A DNA stretch of 64,000 nt from Lentisphaerota bacterium (GTDB taxonomy: Bacteria > Verrucomicrobiota > Kiritimatiellia > UBA8416 > JAIOPI01). Location: NCBI GenBank assembly GCA_021413965.1, contig JAIOPI010000024.1, forward strand, positions 22,596 to 86,595. Direction: 5' to 3'. This document shows positions 63,978 to 64,000 of the stretch, piece after piece. The translations under genes were made by a program, and so were the position numbers. Each line of letters begins with the position of its first letter. The stretch's first letter is position 1. The notes beneath the pieces are model-generated. The model had not been told where the DNA came from. It saw only the letters and a list, made by a program, of their open reading frames with translations, and did no database searches.

Positions 63978-64000
63978 ACTAAAACAGTGCCGCGCGAGGC

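Overview
The window is GC-rich (roughly two thirds G+C by eye), densely coded, and has no phage, transposase, CRISPR or rRNA/tRNA genes that I can see. Two secreted proteins (986..4063 and 12711..15059) share a D-x-D-G-D / W-E-x-Y type calcium-binding linker and a common C-terminal module. Together with ExbB/ExbD/TPR/VWA, DUF4019, C10 peptidase and GxxExxY genes this is most like the PVC superphylum, probably Kiritimatiellota/Lentisphaerota or a close relative. That placement is inference from family content; nothing here is a taxonomic marker.

Layout. 1..12.3 kb: a cut M20 hydrolase, a large FG-GAP surface protein, DinB, a beta-hydroxyacid dehydrogenase, a secreted coiled-coil protein, a BNR protein, a NYN nuclease-like protein, a secreted cyclophilin and a glycosyltransferase-like gene. 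12.2..15.1 kb: a DUF4404-like protein and a secreted C10 cysteine peptidase. 15.5..23.3 kb: Bcp, an orphan GspF-like fragment, then an energised envelope operon ExbB-ExbD-TPR-VWA whose VWA protein carries a TonB-type transmembrane motif, followed by a galactonate-dehydratase-like enzyme and a DUF3783 protein. 23.3..27 kb: conserved unknowns, DUF763 and a second glycosyltransferase-like gene. 27..32 kb (minus): a sigma-54 activator, a Ras-like GTPase and an OmpA-domain protein with a structured intergenic region.

32.3..41.2 kb: aconitase and fumarase C (TCA cycle) separated by a GxxExxY gene that is bracketed by inverted repeats; a radical SAM protein; DUF4019; and 2-isopropylmalate synthase preceded by a leucine-rich leader peptide and terminator, i.e. 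a likely attenuator. 41.3..50 kb: two PhyH-type dioxygenases, a UDP-sugar dehydrogenase, an MFS transporter and a GH78 rhamnosidase. 49.9..52 kb: archease and RtcB (RNA ligase and its activator). 52..57 kb: a receiver protein, TonB-dependent receptor, YfiR and a sensor kinase, probably one signalling unit. 57..61.3 kb (minus): a PPi-type phosphofructokinase and a split NAD(P) transhydrogenase. 61.4..64 kb (minus): UspA, MntH and a DtxR/MntR-type regulator with an inverted-repeat operator at its start.

The best candidates for something undescribed are the TonB-like VWA protein in the ExbBD operon, the GxxExxY/repeat unit with its solo copy in the leuA leader, the leuA attenuator itself, and the GTPase/OmpA/sigma-54 cluster with its structured spacer. 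Several genes (dinB, DUF763, MFS) have a -10 box six bases before the start codon, suggesting leaderless transcripts.
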